A stretch of 64,000 bases of DNA, from contig NZ_CP025581.1 of NCBI RefSeq assembly GCF_002865585.1, positions 1,302,001-1,366,000 on the forward strand. The letters are read 5' to 3'. Below, piece after piece: positions 9,087 to 18,226 of this stretch; the first letter of the stretch is position 1; each line of letters begins with the position of its first letter. This DNA is from Nocardioides houyundeii. GTDB taxonomy: Bacteria; Actinomycetota; Actinomycetes; Propionibacteriales; Nocardioidaceae. The position numbers were made by a program, and so were the translations under genes. The notes beneath the pieces are model-generated. The model made no database searches and was not told the origin of the DNA. It saw only the letters and a program-made list of their open reading frames with translations.

Positions 9087-10106
9087 ATGATCCGATACCC
9101 GTCCCCGTTGCGTCCCGGCGATCGCATCGGCGTGACCAGTCCCTCCAGCGGCGTGCCCTCGCCGCTTCGTCCCCGCCTCGACGTCGCCGTCGACTGGCTG
9201 CGCGCCCGCGGGTACGACGTCCAGCTCGGCGAGTGCCTCAGCGGCGACGCCGGCCACGTGAGCGCGTCGGCGGACCGACGTGCCGCGGAGCTGAACGCGA
9301 TGCTGCTGGACCCCGCCATCCGGGCGGTGGTGCCGCCGTGGGGCGGGGAGACCGCCATCGACCTGGTGGACCGCCTGGACTGGGAGGCGCTCGCGGCCGC
9401 GGAGCCGACCTGGCTGGTGGGCTTCAGCGACCTCACCACGCTGATGCTGCCGATCACGCTGGGGCTGGGGTGGGCGACCCTGCACGGGGCGAACCTGATG
9501 GACACCCCCTACGAGCCGCCGCCCGGCCTGCTGCACTGGACCGACGTGGCGGCCGCGACGGGGCCGTTCGCCCAGCACGCGTCCGGGCGCTACCGCAGCG
9601 GCGGCTTCGACGACTGGGAGACCGACCCCACGCCCACGGCGTACCACCTGGACGCGCGGGGGACCTGGGAGGTGGCCGGCGGCGGTGGCCTCGACGTCAC
9701 GGGTCGACTCGTCGGCGGGTGCATCGAGACGGTCTCCAACCTTGCCGGCACTCCCTACGGGGACGTGGCCGCCTTCGGCCGGGCACACGCCGACGAGGGG
9801 CTCATCGTCTATCTCGAGGCCTCGGACGACCCGGCCCTGGAGATCTGCCGCAACCTGCACGGCCTGCGCCTGGCCGGCTGGTTCGACGACGCGAACGCGA
9901 TCGTGATCGGGCGTACCTCGGCCCCGCCGTCGGGTGACTTCACCCAGCGCGCCGCGGTCCTCGACGCGCTCGGGATGCTCGACCTGCCGATCGTCTTCGA
10001 CGTGGAGTGCGGCCACGTGCCGCCGTACCTCCCGCTGGTCAACGGCGCCCAGGCGCACCTCACCGTCGCTGGGACCGAGCGCTCGCTGGTGCAGACCCTG
10101 GGGTGA
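9087..10106 (+). CDS. S66-family LD-carboxypeptidase / MccF-like peptidase
   Basis: 339 residues from ATG 9087. The N-terminus has the family opening PLRPGDRIGVTSPSSG and the ARGYDVQLGEC strand. VPPWGGETAIDLVDRLDW and TWLVGFSDLTTLMLP bracket the nucleophile site, although the usual GYSD/GxSD serine appears here as GFSDL. GGCIETVSNLAGTPYG and the terminal FDVECGHVPPYLPLVNG (catalytic His) are conserved. S66 enzymes trim murein tetrapeptides or cleave microcin C-like conjugates; the MccF branch is favoured by the long insertion. It lies 32 bases after kynU, probably in the same operon. No signal peptide. Confidence 0.88.
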   Translation: MIRYPSPLRPGDRIGVTSPSSGVPSPLRPRLDVAVDWLRARGYDVQLGECLSGDAGHVSASADRRAAELNAMLLDPAIRAVVPPWGGETAIDLVDRLDWEALAAAEPTWLVGFSDLTTLMLPITLGLGWATLHGANLMDTPYEPPPGLLHWTDVAAATGPFAQHASGRYRSGGFDDWETDPTPTAYHLDARGTWEVAGGGGLDVTGRLVGGCIETVSNLAGTPYGDVAAFGRAHADEGLIVYLEASDDPALEICRNLHGLRLAGWFDDANAIVIGRTSAPPSGDFTQRAAVLDALGMLDLPIVFDVECGHVPPYLPLVNGAQAHLTVAGTERSLVQTLG

Positions 10107-10153
10107 CCCGCGCTTCGGGTAGGACGCGGTCGGGGGAACTACGCGATTTCACT

Positions 10154-10173
10154 GATGTGGTCTAGACCACATC
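10154..10173. promoter_or_regulatory. Perfect 20-bp palindrome, candidate operator
   Basis: GATGTGGTCT followed directly by its exact complement AGACCACATC. It sits in the 127-base gap between the LD-carboxypeptidase and the next secreted-protein gene, about 60 bases before that gene. It has no loop longer than four bases and no T-tract, so a dimeric repressor site is more likely than a terminator. The regulator is not identified; no TetR-, GntR- or MarR-type gene is adjacent. Confidence 0.5.
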
Positions 10174-10234
10174 GGAGGAGACTCCCGTTGAGGGGTGGTC
10201 ACCCCGACTGCCCCAGGAGTGCAAGGGGAGTCCC

Positions 10235-10933
10235 ATGAAGCACACACCTTCTCGCGCGGCCGTGGCGGCGGTCGCCTGCCTGGGCCTGCTGTTCGGCGGC
10301 GTCACTGCCGTCACCCCGGCCGGCGCGTCGTTCACGGACGCGGCGACCGCCGCGGCGCAGCTCAACTGGAACCGGGTCTGGAACCAGCAGCTGAAGCCCA
10401 AGACCGACCGGCGCTACTACACCAAGGCCAAGTCCAACCGGCGCTACTACACCAAGCGCCAGACCGACTCGACCTTCTACTCCCGCACGGAGTCGGACTC
10501 GAGGTTCGAGACGAGGCACCAGGCCTACCGGGGCACGTACTTCATCTCCGGAAACGGTGCCGGCAGCCTCGTCTCGGACTCGATCTCCTACGGCGCCACG
10601 CTGGCGGTCGCGCCCACCGCGCACTACATCCGCCTCGGTGACCCCGTGCCGGCCGGGTGCTCCGGCTCCGCGTCGGCGCCCAACGCCGATCCGGGTCATC
10701 TCTGCGTCTTCGAGGCGAACGCCGTCAACGTCGGCCCGCGCTACGTGACGGACACGACGTTCGCCCCGAACACCGCGACGCCCACCGGCGCCTACCTCTA
10801 CGCGACGGTGGCGGCTGCCGGGAACGGCTACTACGCAGGCACCTGGGTGCTGCGGCCGGGCGGCTCCGCCACCGTCACGAACAGCCGTCAGGCTCCGTCC
10901 CTGGGCCGGGTGGGCGCCGAGATCGGCCGGTAG
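10235..10933 (+). CDS. secreted protein with YYTK repeats, unknown function
   Basis: 232 residues from ATG 10235, with GGGGAG eight bases upstream. A Sec signal spans about residues 1-32 (ending TPAGASF). Residues 47-90 contain short tandem units around DRRYYTKAKS, NRRYYTKRQT, DSTFYSRTES and DSRFETRHQA, roughly 11 residues each and amphipathic. They resemble collar or stalk repeats of trimeric surface and tail-fibre proteins. The rest is a Gly/Thr/Ala-rich beta-like domain with one Cys pair (AGCSGS, HLCVFEA). Probably cell-surface or extracellular. It is monocistronic behind the 10154 palindrome. Confidence 0.8.
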   Translation: MKHTPSRAAVAAVACLGLLFGGVTAVTPAGASFTDAATAAAQLNWNRVWNQQLKPKTDRRYYTKAKSNRRYYTKRQTDSTFYSRTESDSRFETRHQAYRGTYFISGNGAGSLVSDSISYGATLAVAPTAHYIRLGDPVPAGCSGSASAPNADPGHLCVFEANAVNVGPRYVTDTTFAPNTATPTGAYLYATVAAAGNGYYAGTWVLRPGGSATVTNSRQAPSLGRVGAEIGR

Positions 10934-10958
10934 CGGGGCCCGGGAGCGAAACCGGGGC

Positions 10959-11423
10959 TCAGCGCCCGGCGTTGCGGGGATCCGACCCGTCGGCGAGCGG
11001 CTGGGCCCCGAGCTCGCGGGCCCACCACTTGGTCTCGGCCACCTCCGCCAGTCTCGCGAAGGTGGCCGAGCGCCTCGTGCGGCGCAGGTCCTCGGCGTGC
11101 GTGGTCCCGTAGCTGCGACCGATGAGGTTGTTGGCCTGGTCGACGGCCGAGTCGCCGACGTCCGCGGAGCCGGTCTCGTGGGCGTCGGCCACCGCACGGG
11201 CCAGCGCCTCGCCGTGACGGGCGCTCAGGTAGGCCTGCCACATGAAGTGCCGGGCGGCGTTGTGCCGCCGCCAGGCGCCCGGGTGCGCCCGCGAGGCGCT
11301 GGAGAAGGCGAGCACCGAGGCGAGCACGACGTCCAGCGCGGCCGCGTGCCCAGCCCCGGCGGCGCGTGCTGCGCGCCAGAGGCGGGGGAGTGCGGTGGTG
11401 GTCAGGCGGAGGGCGCTGCGCAT
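10959..11423 (-). CDS. DUF6973-like protein
   Basis: 154 residues from ATG 11423, convergent with the preceding gene. The core HNAARHFMWQAYLSARHGE, followed by VADAHETGSADVGDSAVDQANN, is an all-helical motif resembling DUF6973 (Asn-x-x-Arg-His, Ala-His-Glu). Its function is unknown. The N-terminus is basic and mildly hydrophobic (DVVLASVLAFSSASRA), so weak membrane association is possible. The assignment to this DUF is from memory of the motif and is moderately sure. Confidence 0.7.
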   Translation of the reverse strand: MRSALRLTTTALPRLWRAARAAGAGHAAALDVVLASVLAFSSASRAHPGAWRRHNAARHFMWQAYLSARHGEALARAVADAHETGSADVGDSAVDQANNLIGRSYGTTHAEDLRRTRRSATFARLAEVAETKWWARELGAQPLADGSDPRNAGR

Positions 11424-11482
11424 GGCGCGATTGTCTCAGGCGGCGCCTCCCGCGGCCCCCGCCGATGTGGGAGCCTCAGCGG

Positions 11483-11899
11483 GTGGACCAACGCCTGAGC
11501 TTCATCACCCTGGCGGTGGCCGAGCTGGCCGCAAGCCGCCGCTTCTACCTCGACTCCCTGGGCTGGGAGCCCTGCGTCGACGTGCCGGGCGAGGTCCTGA
11601 TGTTCCAGGTGGCCGACAAGGTGGTGCTCTCCCTGTGGGACGAGGAGGCGTTCGCCGCCGAGGTGGGCGCCCGACCGGCTCGCGGTGCCGTGCCCCCGGT
11701 GACCCTCGCGCACAACTGCGCCACCCGGGACGGCGTCGACCGGGTGCTGGAGCAGGCCCGCAACGCCGGGGCGGACCCGGTGGTCGCCGCCCAGGAGCGG
11801 GAGTGGGGCGGCTACTCGGGCTACTTCGCCGACCCCGACGGATTCCGCTGGGAGGTCGCGTTCAACCCCGGCGACGTCGGGCAGCTGGTCCTGCCCTGA
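11483..11899 (+). CDS. VOC (glyoxalase/bleomycin-resistance) family protein
   Basis: 138 residues from GTG 11483. Typical vicinal-oxygen-chelate fold in two beta-alpha-beta halves: LSFITLAVAELAASRRFYLDSLGWEP at the start and SGYFADPDGFRWEVAFNP at the end. Substrates of stand-alone VOC proteins cannot be read from sequence. It lies just upstream of the ilvB leader but belongs to a separate unit. Confidence 0.85.
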   Translation: MDQRLSFITLAVAELAASRRFYLDSLGWEPCVDVPGEVLMFQVADKVVLSLWDEEAFAAEVGARPARGAVPPVTLAHNCATRDGVDRVLEQARNAGADPVVAAQEREWGGYSGYFADPDGFRWEVAFNPGDVGQLVLP

Positions 11900-11921
11900 C
11901 GTCGACCCTCGGGTCGCCATC

Positions 11922-11951
11922 ATGTGGGACCGCCGTACCAGCATCTGGGAC
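11922..11951 (+). promoter_or_regulatory. Direct repeat ATGTGGGAC / ATCTGGGAC upstream of the ilvB leader
   Basis: Two 9-base copies differing at one base, at 11922-11930 and 11943-11951, are 21 bases apart, which is two helical turns. They lie 50-80 bases before the leader peptide. The spacing suits a protein binding one face of the helix. A related CGGGAC inverted repeat precedes the leuB leader (24911-24935). Function is inferred from position only. Confidence 0.35.
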
Positions 11952-12001
11952 GCGTGGCACACTGGTAGGCGCCGGGGAGGCCCGGCGGCTACCGTAGGCG
12001 C

Positions 12002-12043
12002 ATGCGCACGGACCTTCTTGTACGCACGCGACGCGTGAGCTGA
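12002..12043 (+). CDS. ilvB leader peptide MRTDLLVRTRRVS
   Basis: 13 codons then TGA. Leu-Leu-Val occupy positions 5-7, written with CTT, CTT and GTA, codons that are rare in this genome. A TACCGT at 11990-11995 ends six bases before the ATG, so the transcript may be leaderless. A terminator follows and ilvB starts 104 bases after the stop. Leader peptides with branched-chain codons before ilvB are known in Actinobacteria. The ribosome would stall here when leucine or valine is short. Confidence 0.8.
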   Translation: MRTDLLVRTRRVS

Positions 12044-12106
12044 GGACCTCGAGTCCACAGCACCACGCGTCACCCCTCGTCGCCGTCACCGGCCGAGGGG
12101 TTTTTT
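12030..12106 (+). terminator. ilvB attenuator: antiterminator arm and terminator
   Basis: The terminator stem CCCCTCG (12073-12079) pairs with CGAGGGG (12094-12100), with a further inner GCCG/CGGC stem, and runs straight into six T (12101-12106). An upstream arm GACGCGTG (12030-12037), overlapping the end of the leader peptide, is the exact complement of CACGCGTC (12064-12071) beside the terminator. This gives the alternative folding expected of transcription attenuation. Confidence 0.8.
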
Positions 12107-12147
12107 GTTGGGCACACGCAGGACAACAGGGCAGTGAGGAAGAGTAG

Positions 12148-13911
12148 ATGAGCGAGCAGGGCGGTGCGATCACCGGGGCACAGAGCCTGGTGCGTTCCTT
12201 GGAGCACGCGGGCGCGGAGCACATCTTCGGCATTCCGGGCGGCGCGATCCTCCCGGCGTACGACCCGCTGATGGACTCCACCCGCATCCGGCACATCCTG
12301 GTGCGCCACGAGCAGGGCGCGGGGCACGCCGCCCAGGGCTACGCCAGCGCGACCGGCCGGGTCGGGGTCTGCATGGCGACGTCCGGGCCGGGCGCCACGA
12401 ACCTGGTCACCCCGCTGGCCGACGCCTACATGGACTCCGTGCCGATGGTCGCCGTCACCGGCCAGGTGGGTGCCTCGCTGATCGGGACAGACGCCTTCCA
12501 GGAGGCCGACATCCGGGGCATCACCATGCCCATCACCAAGCACAACTTCCTGGTCACCGACGCCGCCGACATCCCGCGCACCGTCGCCGAGGCCTTCCAC
12601 ATCGCCTCCACCGGGCGTCCCGGCCCGGTCCTGGTGGACGTGGCCAAGTCGGCGCTGCAGGCCATGACCGACTTCTCCTGGCCTGCCGAGCTGACCCTGC
12701 CCGGCTACCGCCCCATCACCCGGCCGCACAGCAAGCAGATCCGGGAGGCGGCCAAGATGATCCTGGCCGCCAAGCGCCCCGTGCTGTACGTCGGTGGCGG
12801 CGTCATCCGCTCCCGCGCCAGTCGTGAGCTGCTCGCCCTGGCCGAGTTCACCGGGATCCCGGTGGTGACCACCCTGATGGCCCGCGGCGCCTTCCCCGAC
12901 AGCCACCCGCAGCACCTGGGGATGCCCGGGATGCACGGCACCGTCGCGGCGGTGGCGGGCCTGCAGCGCTCGGACCTGATGATCAGCCTGGGCGCCCGGT
13001 TCGACGACCGGGTCACCGGCAACCTGGACTCCTTCGCTCCGCAGGCGCTGGTCATCCACGCCGACATCGACCCGGCCGAGATCGGCAAGAACCGGCACGC
13101 CGACGTGCCCATCGTCGGTGACGCCCGCGAGGTCATCATGGACCTGCTGGTGGCGCTGCGGGGCGAGGCCGAGCAGGGCCGGGTCGGCGACTACGAGCAG
13201 TGGGTCGACTTCGTGGCCGGGATCAAGAGGCGCTACCCGCTGGGCTACGACAGGCCCGCCGACGGCACGCTGTCCCCGCAGTACGTCATCGAGCGCCTCG
13301 GCGCCATCGCCGGTCCTGAGGCCATCTACGCCTCCGGGGTGGGCCAGCACCAGATGTGGGCCGCGCAGTTCGTCAAGTACGAGCAGCCCAACACCTGGAT
13401 CAACTCCGGGGGCCTGGGCACCATGGGCTTCTCGGTCCCCGCGGCGATGGGCGCCAAGGTCGGCTGCCCGGACACCACGGTCTGGTCCATCGACGGCGAC
13501 GGCTGCTTCCAGATGACGAACCAGGAGCTGGCCACCTGCGCGATCGAGGGCATCCCGATCAAGGTCGCCATCATCAACAACGAGTCCCTCGGCATGGTGC
13601 GGCAGTGGCAGACGCTCTTCTACAACGAGCGCTACTCCAACACCGACCTGCACACCGGGGCCGACCGTCGCATCCCCGACTTCGTCAAGCTCGCCGACGC
13701 CTACGGCTGCGTGGGCCTCTCGTGCGACTCCGAGGGTGAGGTGGACGCCACCATCGAGAAGGCCATGGCGATCGACGACCAGCCCGTGGTGGTGGACTTC
13801 CGGGTGCACCGCGACGCCATGGTCTGGCCGATGGTCGCCTCCGGCACCAGCAACGACGACATCAAGTACGCGCGAGACCTGGCGCCCGAGTTCGACGAGG
13901 ACGACCTCTGA
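12148..13911 (+). CDS. ilvB: acetolactate synthase large subunit
   Basis: 587 residues from ATG 12148, with GAGGAAGAG upstream. A thiamine-diphosphate enzyme condensing two pyruvates, or pyruvate plus 2-ketobutyrate, at the first common step of branched-chain synthesis. The catalytic Glu is in [16 protein letters not shown] (Glu55). The FAD-binding middle domain includes [13 protein letters not shown]. The ThDP/Mg motif is [17 protein letters not shown] near residues 448-464. It ends with TGATG overlapping ilvN. Expression should depend on the attenuator just upstream. Confidence 0.98.
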   Translation: MSEQGGAITGAQSLVRSLEHAGAEHIFGIPGGAILPAYDPLMDSTRIRHILVRHEQGAGHAAQGYASATGRVGVCMATSGPGATNLVTPLADAYMDSVPMVAVTGQVGASLIGTDAFQEADIRGITMPITKHNFLVTDAADIPRTVAEAFHIASTGRPGPVLVDVAKSALQAMTDFSWPAELTLPGYRPITRPHSKQIREAAKMILAAKRPVLYVGGGVIRSRASRELLALAEFTGIPVVTTLMARGAFPDSHPQHLGMPGMHGTVAAVAGLQRSDLMISLGARFDDRVTGNLDSFAPQALVIHADIDPAEIGKNRHADVPIVGDAREVIMDLLVALRGEAEQGRVGDYEQWVDFVAGIKRRYPLGYDRPADGTLSPQYVIERLGAIAGPEAIYASGVGQHQMWAAQFVKYEQPNTWINSGGLGTMGFSVPAAMGAKVGCPDTTVWSIDGDGCFQMTNQELATCAIEGIPIKVAIINNESLGMVRQWQTLFYNERYSNTDLHTGADRRIPDFVKLADAYGCVGLSCDSEGEVDATIEKAMAIDDQPVVVDFRVHRDAMVWPMVASGTSNDDIKYARDLAPEFDEDDL

Positions 13912-14450
13912 TGAGCAAGCACACCCTGTCGGTCCTGGTGGAGAACAAGCCGGGAGTCCTGGCCCGCGTCGCCGGCCTGTTCAGCCGTCGCGGCTTCAAC
14001 ATCGACAGCCTCGCGGTGGGTCCCACCGAGCACGCGGAGGTGTCCCGGATGACCATCGTGGTCGACGTCGAGGGCTTGCCGCTCGAGCAGGTCACCAAGC
14101 AGCTCAACAAGCTGGTCGAGGTGATCAAGATCGTTGAGCTCGAGCGGTCCGCCTCGGTGACCCGCGAGCTGCTCCTGGTCAAGGTCAGGGCCGACGTGGA
14201 GACCCGCGGACAGGTGCTCGACGCGGTCCAGCTCTTCAAGGCCCGGGTGGTCGACGTGGCCCCCGACGCCGTCACCATCGAGGTCACCGGCAACTCCGAC
14301 AAGCTGAGCGACTTCCTCAAGGTGCTCGAGCCCTTCGGGGTCCGTGAGCTCGTCCAGTCCGGCCGAGTGGCGATCGGTCGCGGCGCGCGCTCGATCACCG
14401 AGCGCACCACCAAGCTGACGCCGGTCCCCGTGCCCGACGCGGTCGGCTGA
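13911..14450 (+). CDS. ilvN: acetolactate synthase regulatory (small) subunit
   Basis: 179 residues, its ATG overlapping the ilvB stop by one base. The N-terminal ACT domain (residues 3-75: TLSVLVENKPGVLARVAGLF, RGFNIDSLAVG) binds valine for feedback inhibition. The C-terminal domain (VTRELLLVKV onward, through EVTGNSDKLSDFLK) is the usual second half of IlvN. It activates IlvB in a heteromeric complex. Length and motifs are normal. Confidence 0.97.
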   Translation: MSKHTLSVLVENKPGVLARVAGLFSRRGFNIDSLAVGPTEHAEVSRMTIVVDVEGLPLEQVTKQLNKLVEVIKIVELERSASVTRELLLVKVRADVETRGQVLDAVQLFKARVVDVAPDAVTIEVTGNSDKLSDFLKVLEPFGVRELVQSGRVAIGRGARSITERTTKLTPVPVPDAVG

Positions 14451-15533
<1,083 letters not shown>

Positions 15534-15554
15534 CGCGGCACCCGCACGACACGC

Positions 15555-15588
15555 GCCCCGTCGCCCGGCACCAGCCGGGCGACGGGGC
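15555..15588 (+). terminator. Terminator after ilvC
   Basis: A perfect 15-bp stem (15555-15569 with 15574-15588) with an ACCA loop, nearly all G/C, 22 bases after the ilvC stop. It lacks a T-run, as is common in actinobacteria. It also faces the end of the convergent ABC permease gene (15615), so it may serve both. Confidence 0.85.
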
Positions 15589-15614
15589 TCGTCGCGTTCT
15601 GGGTCGACCCGGCG

Positions 15615-16426
15615 CTACTTCACCTCGGACCTGAGCACGCCCCGAATGCCGAACGCCAGCGGGAGGACCAGCCACAAGGACCCGAGGTGCCGATCTGGGC
15701 CCACTGCTGCGCGGTCGGCACCTGCTCGAACAGCGTCGTGTAGGAGTAGTAGAAGTCCACCCAGGGCTGGAGGTCGGCGAACCAGTCCTGCACGGTGCCC
15801 AGCAGGAACAGCGCGTTCGGGAGCACGAAGGCGAACACGAAGTAGCCCACGATCGCCGCAGCCGAGCTGCGGAGGACCACGCCCAGGACGAAGCCCGTCA
15901 GCAGGCAGAACACGTTGGCCAGCACGATGGTGGCGAGGTTGGCCGCCGGGATGTCCCACACGGTCGGGCCTCCCGCGACCGCGGCCCCCACGAGGTTGCC
16001 CAGCGCCCCCACGGCCAGGGCGAGGGCCATGGAAGACACGCCGATCGCCACGGCCACCGCCGCCTTGGCGAGCAGGACCCGGCCGCGGTGCGGCACCAGG
16101 GTGAACGTGGTGAGCCCGGTGCGCTGGCTCCACTCCGAGGTCACCGCGAGGATCGCCACCATCGGCAGGATGACCGACATCGGCGCCCCGATGGCCGCGG
16201 CGAACGACTCGTACGTCTGGTCCGACTCGGGTGCGAAGGCCATCACCGCAGCGGTGGCCAGCAGTGCCGTGATTCCGATGCTCGCGATCAGCCAGAAGCC
16301 CGAGCGGGTGTCGAAGACCTTGGTCAGCTCCACCCACAGCAGGCGTCGCATCGGGATGCTCGAGGGCCGGACGATCGTGTCCGACCCGGCGTGGGTGGTG
16401 GGGGCGGCTTCCAGGACGGCGCTCAT
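15615..16426 (-). CDS. ABC-2 type permease subunit, frameshifted near its C-terminus
   Basis: Starts at ATG 16426, overlapping the ATPase stop by four bases. It has six or so hydrophobic spans (WLIASIGITALLATAAVMAFA, MSVILPMVAILAVTSEW, AVAVAIGVSSMALALAVGAL, AIVGYFVFAFVLPNALFLL). As written the frame ends PCGWSSRWRSAFGACSGPR at 15620. One extra base at CCC 15681-15683 would give instead GSLWLVLPLAFGIRGVLRSE and a stop at 15615, a proper last membrane helix with basic tail. It works with the ATPase downstream of position 16423. Substrate unknown. Confidence 0.8.
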
Positions 16427-17334
16427 GCTGCGGCTCCTTCGATCGTGGTGTCCCGCTGGGACTCGGCAGTGAGCTCGAGGAACATCTCCTCCAGGCCGGC
16501 CCCGTCGGCCGACCTCAGCTCGGTCAGGGCGACACCGGCGGCCAGGGCGACCCGGCCGACGGCGGAGGCGTCCGCGTCGGTGCGGAGCGCACCGTCGCCG
16601 GACGCGGTGGTGGCGATCCCGTCGGCTGCCAGGGCCGCGGCCAGCCGGTCGATCTCCGCAGCCCGGACCACGGTGCCGGCTGCCGCGAGGAGCTCCGCCT
16701 TGGTGCCCTGGGCCACGAGCCGGCCGTTGCCGATGACCAACAGGTCGTCGGCGATGACCTCGATCTCGTGCAGCAGGTGGGAGGAGAGCAGCACCGTGCC
16801 GCCGCGGTCGGCGTAGCCGCGCAGCAGGTCCCGCATCCACCGGATGCCGGCAGGGTCGAGGCCGTTGGCCGGCTCGTCCAGGATCAGCACGGCGGGGTCC
16901 CCGATCAGCGCGGTGGCGATGCCGAGGCGCTGGCGCATGCCGAGGGAGTAGTTGCGCACGCGCCGTCCCGCCTCGGTCTCGGTGAGGCTGACCAGCTCGA
17001 GCATCTCCTCGACCCGGGAGCGGGGCAGCCCCATCGTGCGCTGGGCGATGGCGAGGATCTCGCGTCCCGTGCGTCCGGCGTGCTGGGCGGAGGCGTCGAG
17101 CAGCACGCCGACCTCCCGTCCCGGGTCCGGCAGGTCGGCGAACCGCCGTCCGTTGACCTGCGCGGTGCCGGAGGTCGGGGGAGTGAGGCCGACCATGACC
17201 CGCATGGTCGTGGACTTGCCCGCCCCGTTGGGGCCCAGGAAGCCGGTCACCCGGCCCGGAGCCGCGGTGAAGGTGACGTCGTCGACGGCGGTGTGGTCGC
17301 CGTAGCGCTTGGTGAGGGAGTCGATGGTGATCAT
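16423..17334 (-). CDS. ABC transporter ATP-binding protein
   Basis: 303 residues from ATG 17334. Walker A GPNGAGKST at 34-42, signature YSLGMRQRLG near 130, Walker B AVLILDEPANGLDP near 150, and the H-loop LSSHLLHEIE. The C-terminal 80 residues are the accessory domain of CcmA/DrrA-type exporters. It overlaps the permease start (ATGA), so the two form a two-gene operon. Such pairs export lipids, antibiotics or peptides; nothing here narrows it. Confidence 0.93.
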   Translation of the reverse strand: MITIDSLTKRYGDHTAVDDVTFTAAPGRVTGFLGPNGAGKSTTMRVMVGLTPPTSGTAQVNGRRFADLPDPGREVGVLLDASAQHAGRTGREILAIAQRTMGLPRSRVEEMLELVSLTETEAGRRVRNYSLGMRQRLGIATALIGDPAVLILDEPANGLDPAGIRWMRDLLRGYADRGGTVLLSSHLLHEIEVIADDLLVIGNGRLVAQGTKAELLAAAGTVVRAAEIDRLAAALAADGIATTASGDGALRTDADASAVGRVALAAGVALTELRSADGAGLEEMFLELTAESQRDTTIEGAAA

Positions 17335-17430
17335 GGTGTCCACGCTCCCGCGACCCGGTGCCGGCCGGCATCGGGGACAGCCCTGACCCGACCCCGGGAA
17401 CACAGATGGCCCGGCCGGGGTTGGGACCGC

Positions 17431-18141
17431 ATGCGCATCGAGATCTGGAGTGACGTCGTCTGCCCGTGGTGCTACATCGGCAAGCGGCGCCTGGAGTCGG
17501 CCCTGAGCACCTTCGAGCACGCGGACCAGGTGGAGGTGGTCTGGCGTTCCTACCAGCTGGACCCGAGTGCCCCCGCGGTGGCCACCGAGACCTCGACGCA
17601 GATGCTCGCCCGCACGTACGGCCAGAGCCCCGAGGGGGTGGCGGGCATGCAGCAGCAGGTGTCGGCCGCCGCGGCCGAGGAGGGGCTGGTCTACCGCCTG
17701 GACCAGACCCTGCACGTCAACACCGTCGACGCCCACCGGCTGCTGCACCTGGCGCTGCACGAAGGCGGCCCGGAGCTGCAGGGCCGGCTCAAGGAGGCGC
17801 TGCTCGCGGCGTACTTCACGCAGGGCCGGAACGTCGCGGACCACACCGTGCTGGCCGAGGTCGCGGACCAGGCGGGCCTGGAGGCCACCGGCGTGGCGGA
17901 GGTCCTGGCCTCCCAGCGGTACGCCGACGAGGTCGCCGCCGACGTCGCGCAGGCCCGGGCGTACGGCGCCACCGGGGTGCCGTTCTTCGTGGTCGACGCC
18001 GCCTACGGCGTCTCCGGAGCCCAGCCCGCCGAGGCCTTCACCCAGGTGCTCCAGCGGGCGTGGCGCGACGGGCACCCCAGCATCGAGATGGTCTCGACCG
18101 GCGACGGGGACGTCTGCGGGCCGGACGGCTGCCCCGTCTGA
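17431..18141 (+). CDS. DsbA-family oxidoreductase, FrnE-like
   Basis: 236 residues from ATG 17431. A thioredoxin-fold protein with active site CPWC at residues 11-14 (SDVVCPWCYIGKRRLE), a helical insertion, and the cis-Pro segment ATGVPFFVVDAAYGVSGAQP. No signal peptide, so it is cytoplasmic, as in the FrnE/2-hydroxychromene-2-carboxylate isomerase-like group. A second Cys pair, DVCGPDGCPV, at the extreme C-terminus is a common actinobacterial feature and could be redox-active. It is divergent from the ABC operon, with a 96-base gap. Confidence 0.88.
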   Translation: MRIEIWSDVVCPWCYIGKRRLESALSTFEHADQVEVVWRSYQLDPSAPAVATETSTQMLARTYGQSPEGVAGMQQQVSAAAAEEGLVYRLDQTLHVNTVDAHRLLHLALHEGGPELQGRLKEALLAAYFTQGRNVADHTVLAEVADQAGLEATGVAEVLASQRYADEVAADVAQARAYGATGVPFFVVDAAYGVSGAQPAEAFTQVLQRAWRDGHPSIEMVSTGDGDVCGPDGCPV

Positions 18142-18226
18142 TCCGGTCCGGGTCCTCGGGGCCCGGGCAGCACCGACGTGGACCCTGGCGGGAGCCGGCG
18201 ATGCGGCGTGCATCACTATTGGCCCC

